Shown here: piece after piece, positions 36,480-47,152 of the stretch
Layout of the letters: every line of letters starts with the position of its first letter
Numbering within the stretch: the first letter of the stretch is position 1
Assembly: GCA_011033025.1 (NCBI GenBank)
Contig: WFMF01000072.1
Span: forward strand, 558,001 to 622,000
DNA length: 64,000 nucleotides
Direction of reading: 5' to 3'
Source of the DNA: Beroe forskalii
Taxonomy: Eukaryota; Ctenophora; Nuda; Beroida; Beroidae
The notes under the pieces: model-generated
Database searches by the model: none
Told to the model about the DNA's origin: nothing
Seen by the model: only the letters and a program-made list of their open reading frames with translations
Program-made: the position numbers and the translations under genes

Positions 36480-36960
36480 ATAAGTGCACGTGTGCACCCA
36501 AAATGCGCACTCAAAAAGTGCATGTGCGCACTCAAGATTTGCACGCACGTACTCAAGAAGTGCACGCGCGCACTCAAGAAGTGTGCGCGCACTCAAGAAG
36601 TACATGCGCGCACTCAAGTGCACGCGCGCACTCAAGAAGTGCACGCGCGCACTCAAGAAGTGCACGCGCGCACTCAAGAAGTGCACGCGCGCACTCAAGA
36701 AGTGCACGCGCGCACTCAAGAAGTGCACGCGCACACTCAAGAAGTGCACGCGCACGCGCACACTCAAGAAGTGCACGCGCGCACTCAAGAAGTGCACGCG
36801 CACACTCAAGAAGTCCACGCGCGCACTCAAGAAGTGCACGCGCGCACTCAACGCGCACACTCAAAGCATGAGCGCACTAAAAAGTGCACGCGCGTACGCT
36901 CGAACTCTGAAAAAGTGCACGCACTGCGCACGCGCGCACTTGCACTCAAGAATTGCACGC
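36480..36960. repeat. GC-rich 21-bp minisatellite
   Basis: About 20 copies of GCACGCGCGCACTCAAGAAGT. Because 21 is a multiple of three and the unit lacks stops in several frames, long open frames appear on both strands (up to 195 codons). These are by-products of the repeat. CpG density is very high compared with the surroundings. Confidence 0.95.
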
Positions 36961-38330
36961 AGTACCCAATATCCATGCGCGGTGTCGTACTAAATACACT
37001 GCGCTTGAAAAAGTCAAGCCTCAGCAAGGTGACACTGATTCTGATACAAATAGAACGAGCTTCTACTTCCGGAAGATAATCAATAATTCATCAAATTATA
37101 AGTTGTTCAGCTTATAAACAATGACAGACAATTATAAATAATCAATGAGACAGAGACAATTCACTATTTCGTCAAGTGACACGTTAGTCGTTTATCGTAA
37201 TTGTATTCGTAATCGATTGAAATGTTACTTACTCATCAGTCATCACCCAAAAGATATGTACCTTAAATTCTTTTTACACAAAATCAACACGAATAAGACA
37301 CGCAATTCAAATTTTAAAAGACGTCTTTCGATAGTGCCGCTGATTAATCTGAGTTGAACTTGAAGCACGTTGGACTTGACTTTACTTTCACTTTTCAAAC
37401 TTGACCACGTGTACTTTATCTGCGGTGGCGGTTGCCATGAGAACACTGTCCGGATACGTCATTGTTATTAAGGACGATTTATTTCTTAAGAAACAGATTA
37501 TATGAGCCTAAAACAAGGCACACACACTCAGCTAATTAGGAACAAGAGAGTAGGTACGAGAAACAGAAAAATGTGTGCTTTGGATACCAACAAGAATTAC
37601 GGAAGATATATTCATACTCATAGCTGACAATCACAACACGAACTGCAGATTCAGGGCATGAAGATCATTGACTGAGAGTGAAAAATATGAATAAACAAGT
37701 TTATTTCAATTTTATTCATTATTCCTTTCCATACAACAAAGGAGTAACAAAATACATGTATCAACACGATGACATTATCTCGAAGACGCTAATAAGCTTA
37801 CACTTACAGTTACAGCTACCCGTAGATTCCCAAATCGTCGTGACATTGACCAATCAGCGTGAGAATTCACAGTCGTCTTGCGCGCTGATTGGCCAATGTC
37901 AATAGGACCTGTCGGTAAACTTATACGCCACTGGTAATAAAGTAATAAATATTGAAAATGAAATATTTTTAAGCCGGATTTAACCTTAATAAAAACTTTC
38001 CTGCTATATCTCTGTAAGAACCATAAAATATCTCTGCTATGGCAATAAAACTTAAAAGGGACTAAAAATCATCAAATTTTCGAAAGTATATCTATCAACA
38101 AGGAATATGGCCACCGTTGTCCTTAAAAATCTTTAGAAATTCTGAACTATTAACCCTCCGCAAGTTAAATAACAGCCACCTCAAAAGGTCTCAATACGCA
38201 AAATGTATTTCAAAGGATAAAGCATCGCAAAGATCTGGTTTAAATGGCAGCATCACGATTAATTTAATAAAAATAGGAGTTAAAGTGATCAAGGTGAAAC
38301 ACATCAGTCACTTGAAATGTCCCTTCTTTG
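36961..38330. other. intergenic stretch
   Basis: AT-rich, with family A copy 5 at 37843-37900. No supported exon. Confidence 0.45.
37843..37900. repeat. family A inverted repeat, copy 5
   Basis: TGACATTGACCAATCAGCG is mirrored by CGCGCTGATTGGCCAATGTCA. It has the longest perfect arms of the five. Confidence 0.8.
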
Positions 38331-39993
38331 TCACAAAGCAGCAAGTTGCGACTCTATCTCTTTCCTTCTTCCCAGTTTTTCAATTTGTTCCTTATCTGGG
38401 ACAACTTCACCCGCATCAACCTGAGAAATTAAAGTTTCGAGATGGCAAAAGTTTTAAAAAAATTGAAAAAACAAAAACAAAAAGTGAAGAGATTATTATA
38501 TGTTTTGATTCTGTGAGTGTGAAATATGCTCTCAAGTATGGGACAGGAATTGCAAAGCCATAAACTGAACATAAGGTTATTTTATTCTGAAAGGAGATGA
38601 CCCTTACCTTAGCCTGAAGATCATCAATCGCTCTCAATTTCTTCATCAGATTCTTCTTTTTCTTCTCCACATCAGATGTGGTGGAGGTGGGATTGGTTTG
38701 GGCACCAGAGGCAGAAGGTGCATCATTCAGTGACATCTCTGATACTTTAGCTGTCACGTTATCTGATGGCTGAGGGAGGAAGCTTGAAAATGATAGGAAT
38801 CAGCAATCTATAATCGTGTTGCGAACAACATTTCAGGCCAAAAACGTTGCTTCATCTTCGGAATAACAAACCTAAATTGCATAGCAACAAGATTTACCTC
38901 TTCATATTCATCGCATACTTTCTTAGATTCCCTCTTCTTTTGTCTTTTCTTTTGGTTTTTGGATAGTTTGGGAGTCAGGTCGGCCTGCGATTAAATCGTT
39001 AAGATAAGATAAATTGTAGACTAGAATTTAAAATTGCCAGTGCAAACTGAATATTCAACGATAAGAATAACAATTTCATTGCTATTGCATGTGATGAACA
39101 AACTTTGAGTCAGTTGCTCTGATTAGAAGGCACCTTAGCACTTTAATTGAAGATCTCATCAAAAATTAAAAACATTTCCTTGTGTTTATGACTCACATTG
39201 GTTGGCCGTTCCTCTTTCTTCTTGGCCGGTCCGCTGTATCCAGGTACCCCCACGGACTCCACACCTTCTGCCCAGATCTTTCCTTTGCTGCGGTATGCGT
39301 CCTGTTCGTCTTGCGGCACGTAACCCTGCCAACGTGGAATGGTTGAAGGTAACAGTGGTAACGGTGGCGTGTCGAACTCTTACGCATGAGGCAATTCCAT
39401 GCGCGGCTAAATGGATGTTAATAACACTAACAGGCAGTGAGCAGCGAACGATAACGCCGCACAAACGTTAAAGTTCGACATGAGATATGTCCCTTTTAAA
39501 CTATAGAAAGTGGTGTCCTTGAACTTTTTTAATAAGGCAAAGGTTAAAATATACTTTAAAAACATAAGGGGGCAGTACTCACTCCCAGTAGGTGACAGTA
39601 AAACAGGTGTCACAATTGCAATGAATTAAAATAGTAACAGAGGTGCCCGACCTACTTGACACCACGTAACGCTCAGGTTTGACGCTACGAAAACATACTA
39701 AAACTAGCTCGGGACACCACGGTATGGTAGTTTCATCGTTCCGCGTCGATCGAATGGAGTGATCAAATGAAAAACGCGCATAACAGCAAGCGGGTGCAAT
39801 TGTTTGAGTATTTCATTTGATGAATTCATTCGATCGACGCGGAACGATGCAGGTGCCTAAAGTTAAACTGAAACTTTGCTACCCATACCTCCTTGACATA
39901 TTTCACTGGTCTCCAGGATCCGTCGGGGCGCTGTGTGGATGGGATGAAGAGACGCCCCTGAGCGTCTCGCTGCAGATTACTCTCAAAGTTCAT
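38331..39993 (-). CDS. PYM1: PYM homologue (partner of Y14 and Mago), complete
   Basis: Five exons: 39889-39993, 39197-39325, 38898-38984, 38608-38769 and 38331-38420. All introns are phase 0 and GT-AG, giving 190 residues (the usual size is about 200). The N-terminal Mago-Y14-binding domain is clear: FIPSTQRPDGSWR, VKYVKE, then GYVPQDEQDAY in exon 2. The middle is Lys-rich (KKRQKKRESKK). The C-terminal helix has NLMKKLRAIDDLQAK and AGEVVPDKEQIEKL as in animal PYM. PYM dissociates exon-junction complexes in the cytoplasm and contacts the 40S ribosome (family knowledge). Start chosen at the first in-frame ATG; a pyrimidine-rich AG lies 12 bases upstream. A small same-strand gene ends about 110 bases upstream. 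Intron 1 carries a large inverted repeat at 39737-39848. Confidence 0.95.
39737..39848. repeat. inverted repeat in PYM intron 1
   Basis: The left arm ATCGTTCCGCGTCGATCGAAT and the right arm ATTCGATCGACGCGGAACGAT are exact reverse complements. A second, inner pair is ATCAAATGA/TCATTTGAT. The ~55-base centre is unique. It is a probable fold-back element. Confidence 0.85.
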
Positions 39994-40100
39994 GGTACAT
40001 GCGCGCTAACGAGAGTAGGTCGGTTAATGGGGGCGGGATATATCGGCAGGAGATTGTAGAGAAAATCAGTGAAAATAGACCTGTTTGGCGCATTGCCAAG

Positions 40101-40695
40101 TTACAACAGCTCACTTGTTATCTTGTTGAAGTGCGAGGTCCCCCCGAGAGCGTTAGTGAGAGCAGGGATGCAGGACAGCATAGTGTACAGGGTGTTTCCC
40201 ACCTTCTCGTCGTTCTGAAGCGTTCCTCCGCTATGGACAATGAGCGATTTCAAACACAATGAAATGATTTCTGGGAAAATGATTTCACGAGGACTAGGCA
40301 GAATTAGTCTCAGAATTTGATAAAAGGGGTTGGGATTCTAAGTGATTGCAAAAAATTGATGGATTGGAAGGATCCAATCTTCGGGAGCACAACTTACCTA
40401 CCTACCTAATAATGGACTGAAAAGTGGAAAGAAACAAAGAGAAGACTGTTTATTGAAAAGATGAAATAAGTGAACACTCACATGGACGATGTTTCCTTCA
40501 ATATCCGTGCTCAGGTTGCCTGTTATCGTCATCCCTTGAATAACCGACTGAAATAAGACAATTCAAACACAAGGAAATGTTTACGATGAAAAATAACACG
40601 TAACAAATTTAACAATGGAGGCATCTTTTAGTACAGCATACTATAAATGTCTAAAAGACTTGAGACTTTAACCTACTTGATAAACTTACCGCCAT
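40101..40695 (-). CDS. possible LAMTOR4-like (Ragulator subunit) gene, incomplete
   Basis: Exon 1 (40690-40695) encodes MA before GTAAGT. Exon 2 (40482-40547) gives SVIQGMTITGN and beyond, ending in NIVH before GTGAGT. Exon 3 (about 40101-40232) gives SGGTLQNDEKVGNTLYTML followed by FNKIT. The pattern aligns with LAMTOR4 (xSxxxQG, SGxLxNDE, a helix, then FKRL/FNKI), a lysosomal Ragulator component. The C-terminal strand of LAMTOR4 is not found, and the exon 2/3 junction needs a non-canonical splice (see findings). The gene may be real with a missed exon, or decayed. It lies head-to-tail with PYM at very short spacing. Confidence 0.4.
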
Positions 40696-41425
40696 TCTCA
40701 GAGCTGATGGTCTTGTCCCCTTGCTACAACCTCAAAGAAATAGTTCTGGTTGTAGAGGTCTTCAAAATACATCCCAGACAAAAATACTAAATGCAACCTA
40801 CTATAAAATATGATCTTCCAGGAAAATTTGGACAGAAATCATTGATCATGACATCTTATTGTGATTCGTGGTTTGGTTATAACAAAATTACCATCTGCAA
40901 TAAACTCAAAATAAAGCAAAGAGATGACATAAAACAAATTTGTAAAACTTCAAAACAAAAATGTCACGACCCTCATAGTGTAGTGGGTGCTGCAGGAATG
41001 TGATCTTATAAATAAATTATATTTACAAATATCCTTCCGATCCTTCAGAAATATTATCTTGTGTTTAAGTTGAGATCATTTACCACGGGGTCAAACAATA
41101 TCAACGCGAGTCCATCACAACTCTTATCTAGACAAAATTAGTTGCCCAGGCAGAGACTTGTTTTCACTGAGCTTATGGGGATATATTCAGAAAAGCTGCG
41201 AATGGAATGTGGCCCGGGCGTGATTGTTAGTCGAGACCGTGAATTAATATCCACTCATTCAAAATATAAGAATGAATAAAACTGCGTTCAATAAAAATGC
41301 GAAAAGCTCTACTGTTATCTTTCATATAAGATAACTTTTATGCAGTCAACTTAAACTGATATTAATTCCTACTACTGTAGCAAATATGGCGTCAAAGGAA
41401 TAAAAAAGTGGGGGATGGGAGAATT
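40696..41425. other. intergenic between NKAPD1 and the LAMTOR4-like gene
   Basis: AT-rich, no exon seen. The 3' UTR and polyadenylation region of NKAPD1 is expected at its right edge. Confidence 0.45.
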
Positions 41426-44400
41426 CTATTCAATTTCACCCAATGAATCGAAGGCTAAAACTGAATCGCACAACCCAAAATTATCACTGACTTCCAGAGA
41501 GAATTCGTTAGATCTTCGTTTGCCTTCCTTAGATTTTGAATTACGGTGCTTATCTTTCTTCTTTTTCTTTTTTTCTTTCTTCTTTTTACTCTTCTTGGAT
41601 TTTTTCTCCTTTTTAGGTAACAACTCACCTTCCGATCCTTCGTCAGAAGCGCTTTGAGGAAAGTCTTCCATAGGGTCTCTTACGTCATCAAGGGCACTAC
41701 TGAGGGCAAGGTTTGGTTTGGAAGCAACGGGCACGCTGACATTCTCAACAGAGTTACGATTATCAGGGTCATCCGAAGCTGAGGAAGTGGGTTTCTGTCG
41801 GATGCTTTCTTTGAATTTCAACCGCGTGTGACCTGTTTTACCATCGCTGCTAGTGTTCTTGTCTTCCGCTGATTTTTCGGGTGTTTTTAGGGAACCGTTT
41901 ATTTCTGTGTCAACAGTATCAGCCTGCTCTTCAGATTTTCTTGACGGGCGATGTGAACGTTTTGAATGCTTTTTCTTGACAGAATTGCCTTTTTGGCTTG
42001 ATTTATTATGAAACATTAATGATTCATCAACAGCGTCGTTGTCAACGTGAAGATCTTCGCTCTTTGTCTTACCTGATTTATCTGCATTCAAATCAGATTC
42101 AGAACTTTTTGTCTTTTTTTCTTTTCTAATGTGATCAGATTTATTCTCGGAGGCATTTGGTTTCTTATCTCGATTTCCTGAACACTTATTCGATTTTGTC
42201 TTTTGATTCCGACCTCTCTTTTTGAGTTCTCTCACGTTTTACTTTGTTATCATCCACTTTTGCACTTGATTTCACGTCTTTATCAAGAATCTCATCGTCT
42301 TGACCAGATTTGGATTTGGAACCAACAGACTTTTTCAGTGTTTCGATCCTGGATAACTTCCTATCTTCGCATTGATCATTTTCTCGCACATCAGATTTCT
42401 TATCAGATGACACCCTTTTCTTGTTTTCGATGTTCTTGTTGTCAGTAGACGAGTCTTCAGCAGGCTTTTGATCTCGGGAAGTTCCAGATTTTTCTGTCAA
42501 AAGTGGTTCTTCCTCAGAACATTCCGCATTTCCGCTCTTCTTCTTTTTGTGCTTTTTGGGCTTGTTACTTCTGTGTTTCTTCGATCCAGATTTAGGTGAA
42601 ACGATTTTCTTCTCGGAATTATCTCGCTCTGATCCGGAACCACTCATTGATTTTCGTGATTGGTGCTGTGATTTTCTCTCATCGACCGTGTGAGTCAGCT
42701 TCTTGATCTGTTCACGGATTTCTGCAGCACGACTGACGAGCGTTTCGTTGCTGTCACTTTCTGAAGATGGATCGTGGATGGATTTAACTTTTTCATCAAT
42801 TTTTGGAGGTGATTTTTTGACAGGTTCAGCATTTCGATCCTTCTTCGACGATTCATCTTTACTCCGGTCTCTTTCCTTTTTAGATGATCCTTCCTGAGAT
42901 GATTCAACTCGTTTATTGTTCTCTGATTGCGATTCGTGCCTCGTTTTCAATTTCTTACTATCAACTTTTTCTTCGGTCTCACCGCTAAGCTTAATCCTTC
43001 GTTTACCAGAAGGTTCTTTTGAATGTTTTTCTTTCCGTATAGGGGACTTTTCACGCGATTTGGAAGATTTTTCAGGTGCTACAGATCGCGTTTTGTCTGA
43101 TGTGGAATCTAGTCTTTGGTATTTATCACCACCTGATCGATCATTTTCCCGTTTAGATGAAATTTTGAGGCTATCCTCCTTTTTCTCAGTTCTTTTCGGG
43201 GAATTGTCACACTTTGAACGTTCACGACTGCTTTTGGTCTCGTCCCTGTGACGAGACTTCTTGTGGCTGCTGAGAGTTTCTGAATAACTTGCTTTCCTGG
43301 GTGGTTTACTTGGTTCAGATTTAAGGACTTCTGATTCCAACAAGGACGATTCACTTATTTTCCGCTTCTTGAGCGATGTTTCATCTGTAAATTCTTCAGG
43401 ATATAGCTCTTTGTATCCACTGTGACCCCACCTGAGATACGAAAATAATTGGAAATAAGAAATAGAGCGAATTCATTTCAAGACACGGTGAAACTAAGTG
43501 CTGAAATAGATTGAAAACTGGTGTCAGTGCGTTAGCTGGTGGCAGTGCAGACTGTAGTGTCAGTGAAAGCTGGTGTCAGGGTAAAACTGAGGTCAGCACA
43601 TAGTGTCAGTGCAAACTGGTGTCAATTCTTTAATGTAAACTGATGTTAGTGCAAACTGGTGTCAATGATTCAATGTAAACTGATGTCAGTACCAAACTGG
43701 TGTCAATGCTTCAATGTAAACTGATGTCAGTGCAAACTGGTGTCAATGATTCAATGTAAACTGATGTCAGTACAAACTGGTGTCAATGCTTCAATGTAAA
43801 GTGATGTCAGTGCAAACTGGTGTCAATGCTTCAATGTAAAGTGACGTCAGTGCAAACTGGTGTCAATGCTTCAATGTAAACTGATGTCAGCGCAAACTGG
43901 TGTCAATGATTCAATGTAAACTGATGTCAGTACAAACTGGTGCCAATGCTTCAATGTAAAGTGACGTCAGTGCAAACTGGTGTCAATGCTTCAATGAACA
44001 CTGGTGTCAATACTTAAATGTAAACTAATGTCAGTGCAAACTGGTGTCAATGATTCAATGTAAACTGATGTCAGTAAAAACTGGTGTCAATGCTTCAATG
44101 TAAACTGATGTCAATGCAAACTGGTGTCAATGATTCAATGTAAACTGATGTCAGTACAAACTGGTGTCAATGCTTCAATGTAAAGTGATGTCAGTGCAAA
44201 CTGGTGTCAATGCTTCAATGTAAAGTGACGTCAGTGCAAACTGGTGTCAATGCTTCAATAAAAACTGGTGTCAATGCTTTAATATAAACTAAAGTCAGTG
44301 CAAACTGGTGTCAGCCCAAAGAATCACCTGTACCTCTGTACATCTAATTCTAAAGTAACACATATACCTGGTTGGGTCCTTTTCCTTCAGCTCTATCAGT

Positions 44401-45028
44401 TTCTTGTTCCAATATCCGGGTTTTCCTGGCTCTTTCTCCCGATTTGGGGATGCCTCCTTGCGCCTCTTATCTGAGGGCTTATCATCAGATCGTCTGTCTG
44501 TTTGTTTATCGCAGTATCGATCTGAGTGGGCTCGGGAATGTTTATCCTCACGCTTCTCAGAGTGCCTGTCAGTCCGTCTGTCGTTGTGCTTGTCTGATTG
44601 CCGAGGTTCTGTTTCTAACTTTCGCTGTTTCCACATCTCACTTTCTTCCCATACCTGAAAGTTTTGTCATTTTTAATCAAATCGCAAAAATACACGATAA
44701 AAACGTCCGTGCGCGCTAAATGTCCTTTACGGGTAACAGAGAAAATGCATTCGGCTTCGCGCGTTACAGATAATTTGAATACGGTACGCATCAGAGATTA
44801 TAGCGAATATCGGACCCCGATAAAAGCTATCGAATGGCCAGGATAGATCAGTCAATACACTGGAAGTTCCAAGTACATGCATGTTATCAGGATTCAATAC
44901 TTTCATTAGGAGACTACAAGAAGTTCCATAAGAAACAAAAGCTTCCGGATTTCGCAACTCACCCGATTTTGGCTGTCCGTATGTTTTATCCAGTTCTTAA
45001 GCACTTGTTTATCAATAGATTTCTTCAT
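41426..45028 (-). CDS. NKAPD1: NKAPD1 homologue (NKAP-domain-containing protein), strongly expanded basic/acidic tail
   Basis: Exons: 44963-45028, 44368-44654 and 41426-43431, with GT-AG junctions and phases 0 and 2. The conserved core is clear: VLKNWIKHTDSQNR, VWEESEMWKQRKLE, a WNKK segment and then RWGHSGYKELYPEEF, as in vertebrate NKAPD1 (C11orf57). The remaining ~660 residues are Lys/Glu/Ser/Arg-rich with KKKEKKKKKKDKHR-type runs, more than twice the vertebrate length. Nuclear, splicing-associated roles are expected from the RS/K-rich composition (inference). The third exon changes frame near 42190-42235: one frame stops at 42186 just after the other has opened. This implies a one-base indel in a purine-rich run or a very small intron. 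The second intron holds a 40-bp minisatellite. Confidence 0.85.
43560..44310. repeat. 40-bp minisatellite in NKAPD1 intron 2
   Basis: About 18 copies of a 40-bp unit built of two related 20-mers (AAACTGGTGTCAATGCTTCA and a version with AAACTGATGTCAGTG). It fills most of the intron between 43432 and 44367. Confidence 0.95.
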
Positions 45029-45876
45029 AAAACATGCAGAGCTCAATGTAATATTGATTAGAGAATGGAATGAAGTATATAGAAGTAATATATCAGTATT
45101 CAAATTGCTATATCTCGCTTTGATTTCTTGGATATGGTCAAAAGGTTGATCGAAGTAACATTGCCATAAACTATGATCAAACTGCGAAGACACTGTATAA
45201 ATTGAAATAAGAATCAACAAGATGAAAATGATGTTTCATTATTTGTACAAGTAAATATAATAAGTGTGACACAAAATCGATGTATGGATCAAAATTTGTG
45301 GCGAAATAATGTACACAAAATATAATATGAGGTGTAACACTACAATTAACTCAAAAATACTGAATTACTTGAAAATCATGCTCAAAATCATGTCCGTAGC
45401 TATCACAGAAAATTTATAAACGAAAGAAAAAGTTGAGTTTAAGAAAAATAATACCAGAAAGTTTTTATTACTGCGAAACAACCATGGCTGATGAAGGAGA
45501 AAACTTACTTCATTTGTAGACATATTATTATTCTACACAGTTTTCCAGTTTAAAAAACTGCACCGAAATGTAATTTAAATTTAGAATTGAGATAACAGGG
45601 ATTTTTGCTTTTGGCCAAATACCTCTTACAATTAATATTTCTAAAACACCAATCTTTAATCTCTCAAAAACAGTACCCAAATCTTTAGATGATTTCAATG
45701 ATGTATCACTCCAAGCCACGAAAACAATCTCACTCCCAATTACTAATGGATGGTGGGAAGTTGTTCAGAATCAGAAGATTTCAAACTACTATGTGATTAT
45801 CGATGCCAGCCCAAATTCTAGGCGGTTGAGATATTACATAACTATCAATTATTTGAAAATATTTCCGATGACAACG

Positions 45877-47152
45877 TTAAAACGCCCCGGTCAACATACG
45901 GCGAGGATTGAACGGACCCTCCGGAGAATGAACCTGCGCGGTAATCTGCTGACCACTGTTAGGGTAATGTTAGAGAAATGGCTAGCTTAGTAGTTAGGAT
46001 AACGATTAGAGTAGGGTAATGGCCAGGCTATAAGAGTATAAACAGTCAGGGTAAAGATTAAAGTGTTATATAGGTTAGGGTAACGGGGATGGCGTTAAGA
46101 ATAAGCTAAGAATCATTAGGGGTCGTTCACATATTACGTAATCAACTAGAGGGGGAGGGGGTTTCCGAATGATAACGTTGCATGTTATTGTAACAAATAC
46201 AACTACTGTAAACTTGATTACGAGGGGGAGGGGGGTTGAAATCGGCCAAAAATTGATTACGTAATATGTGAACGATCCCTTAGTAGCGGATCCCTTCTCT
46301 AGAGGCACCATTCTCCCCTCACCGCACACCATTGTTAAGAATCTCTTCTTCCGTGCTGAAGTCGTAGTTAAAGCGCTGCAGGATCTCCTCCCGGTTCAGA
46401 ACTGGGATCACCAGAGCGTTTAGGAGTTCTCCTGACATTTCACCACACTCCTCCATCTTAAACGGCATGTCCGTCACCTAACACGTTGGGAGATGAGAGT
46501 TAATTAGTATATGTGGGAGATAAGAGCACGTTGGGAGGAGATGTATAGAGTTAACACGCGGGAGATAGTATATGTGTCCGTCACCTAACACGTTGGGAGA
46601 TGAGAGTTAATTAGTATATGTGTCCGTCACCTGACACGTTGGGGATGAGAGTTAATTAGTATATGTGTCCGTCACCTGACACGCGGGGAGATGAGAGTTA
46701 ATTAGTATATGTGTCTGTCACCTAACACGCGGGGAGATGAGAGTTAATTAGTATACGTGTCCGTCACCTAAAACGTACATGGAGATGAGAGTTTTTAGTA
46801 TGTGTGTCCGTCACCTGACATGTTGGGGGTGAGTCAGAAAGAGGGGGATGAAAATGGGACTAGATTAAATAAATAAGAAGAATATTGTAGTTAATATTAA
46901 ATTGTAATTAACATTGTAAGATATTATAATATATTGTACAATATCATGGATATTGTAATATATTATAAATATTTCAAAGTAAATATCGTGATTATTACAC
47001 ACCTTGAGCTCCTTGCTCTTATCCACCTCAATGCCATTATTCGCACTCAAACTCCGCGCTAGAGCCGCGTTGCTCTGCTTCTGTTCGCTCGGCATAGCGT
47101 AGTTCGACTGTACACCAACAGACACCGAGCGGAAGATGATCGTTCCTTGTCG
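45877..47152 (-). CDS. unrecognised gene, three 3' exons
   Basis: Exons: 47003 to about 47152 (left as open-ended), 46323-46477 and 45877-45955. The joins are AAG|GTGTGT to TTAG|GTGACG (phase 0), then CG|GTGAGG to CTAACAG|TGG (phase 2), leading to a stop. The visible peptide includes FRSVSVGVQSNYAMPSEQK, ARSLSANNGIEVDKSKELK, MEECGEMSGELLNALVIP, LQRFNYDFSTEEEILNNG and SPEGPFNPRRMLTGAF. The first in-frame Met is at 47095 (108 residues to the stop), but the frame is open further upstream, so an earlier exon is likely. The SVGVQSNY start loosely recalls ciliary CFAP91-type proteins, which is not enough for a call. A DNA element (46119-46279) sits in the second intron and an unusual minisatellite in the first. 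Confidence 0.6.
46119..46279. mobile_element. 161-bp MITE with terminal inverted repeats and TTA duplication (PIF/Harbinger-like)
   Basis: The left end GGGGTCGTTCACATATTACG matches the inverted right end GGGATCGTTCACATATTACG with one mismatch. A TTA lies directly outside each end (46116-46118, 46280-46282). A 3-bp TWA duplication fits PIF/Harbinger elements (family knowledge). It has no coding capacity. Confidence 0.85.
46469..46830. repeat. minisatellite built from a 3' splice junction
   Basis: Seven units start at 46469, 46576, 46622, 46667, 46713, 46759 and 46806 (period 46-47 except the first gap). Each holds, on the minus strand, the acceptor (G/A)TTAG or (G/A)TCAG followed by GTGACGGACA, the same bases that open exon 46323-46477. 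Confidence 0.85.

Noticed and set aside
36459-37079. Long overlapping open frames on both strands (up to 195 codons)
   Set aside because: They are produced by the 21-bp minisatellite; every frame translates the same seven-residue unit.
39186-39471. Open frames on both strands near 39.2-39.4 kb
   Set aside because: They are shadows of PYM exon 2 in other frames.
45577-45990. Plus-strand open frame of about 138 codons
   Set aside because: It overlaps, on the other strand, the spliced third exon of the unrecognised minus-strand gene, which has matching phases and a stop. It also lacks a start codon.
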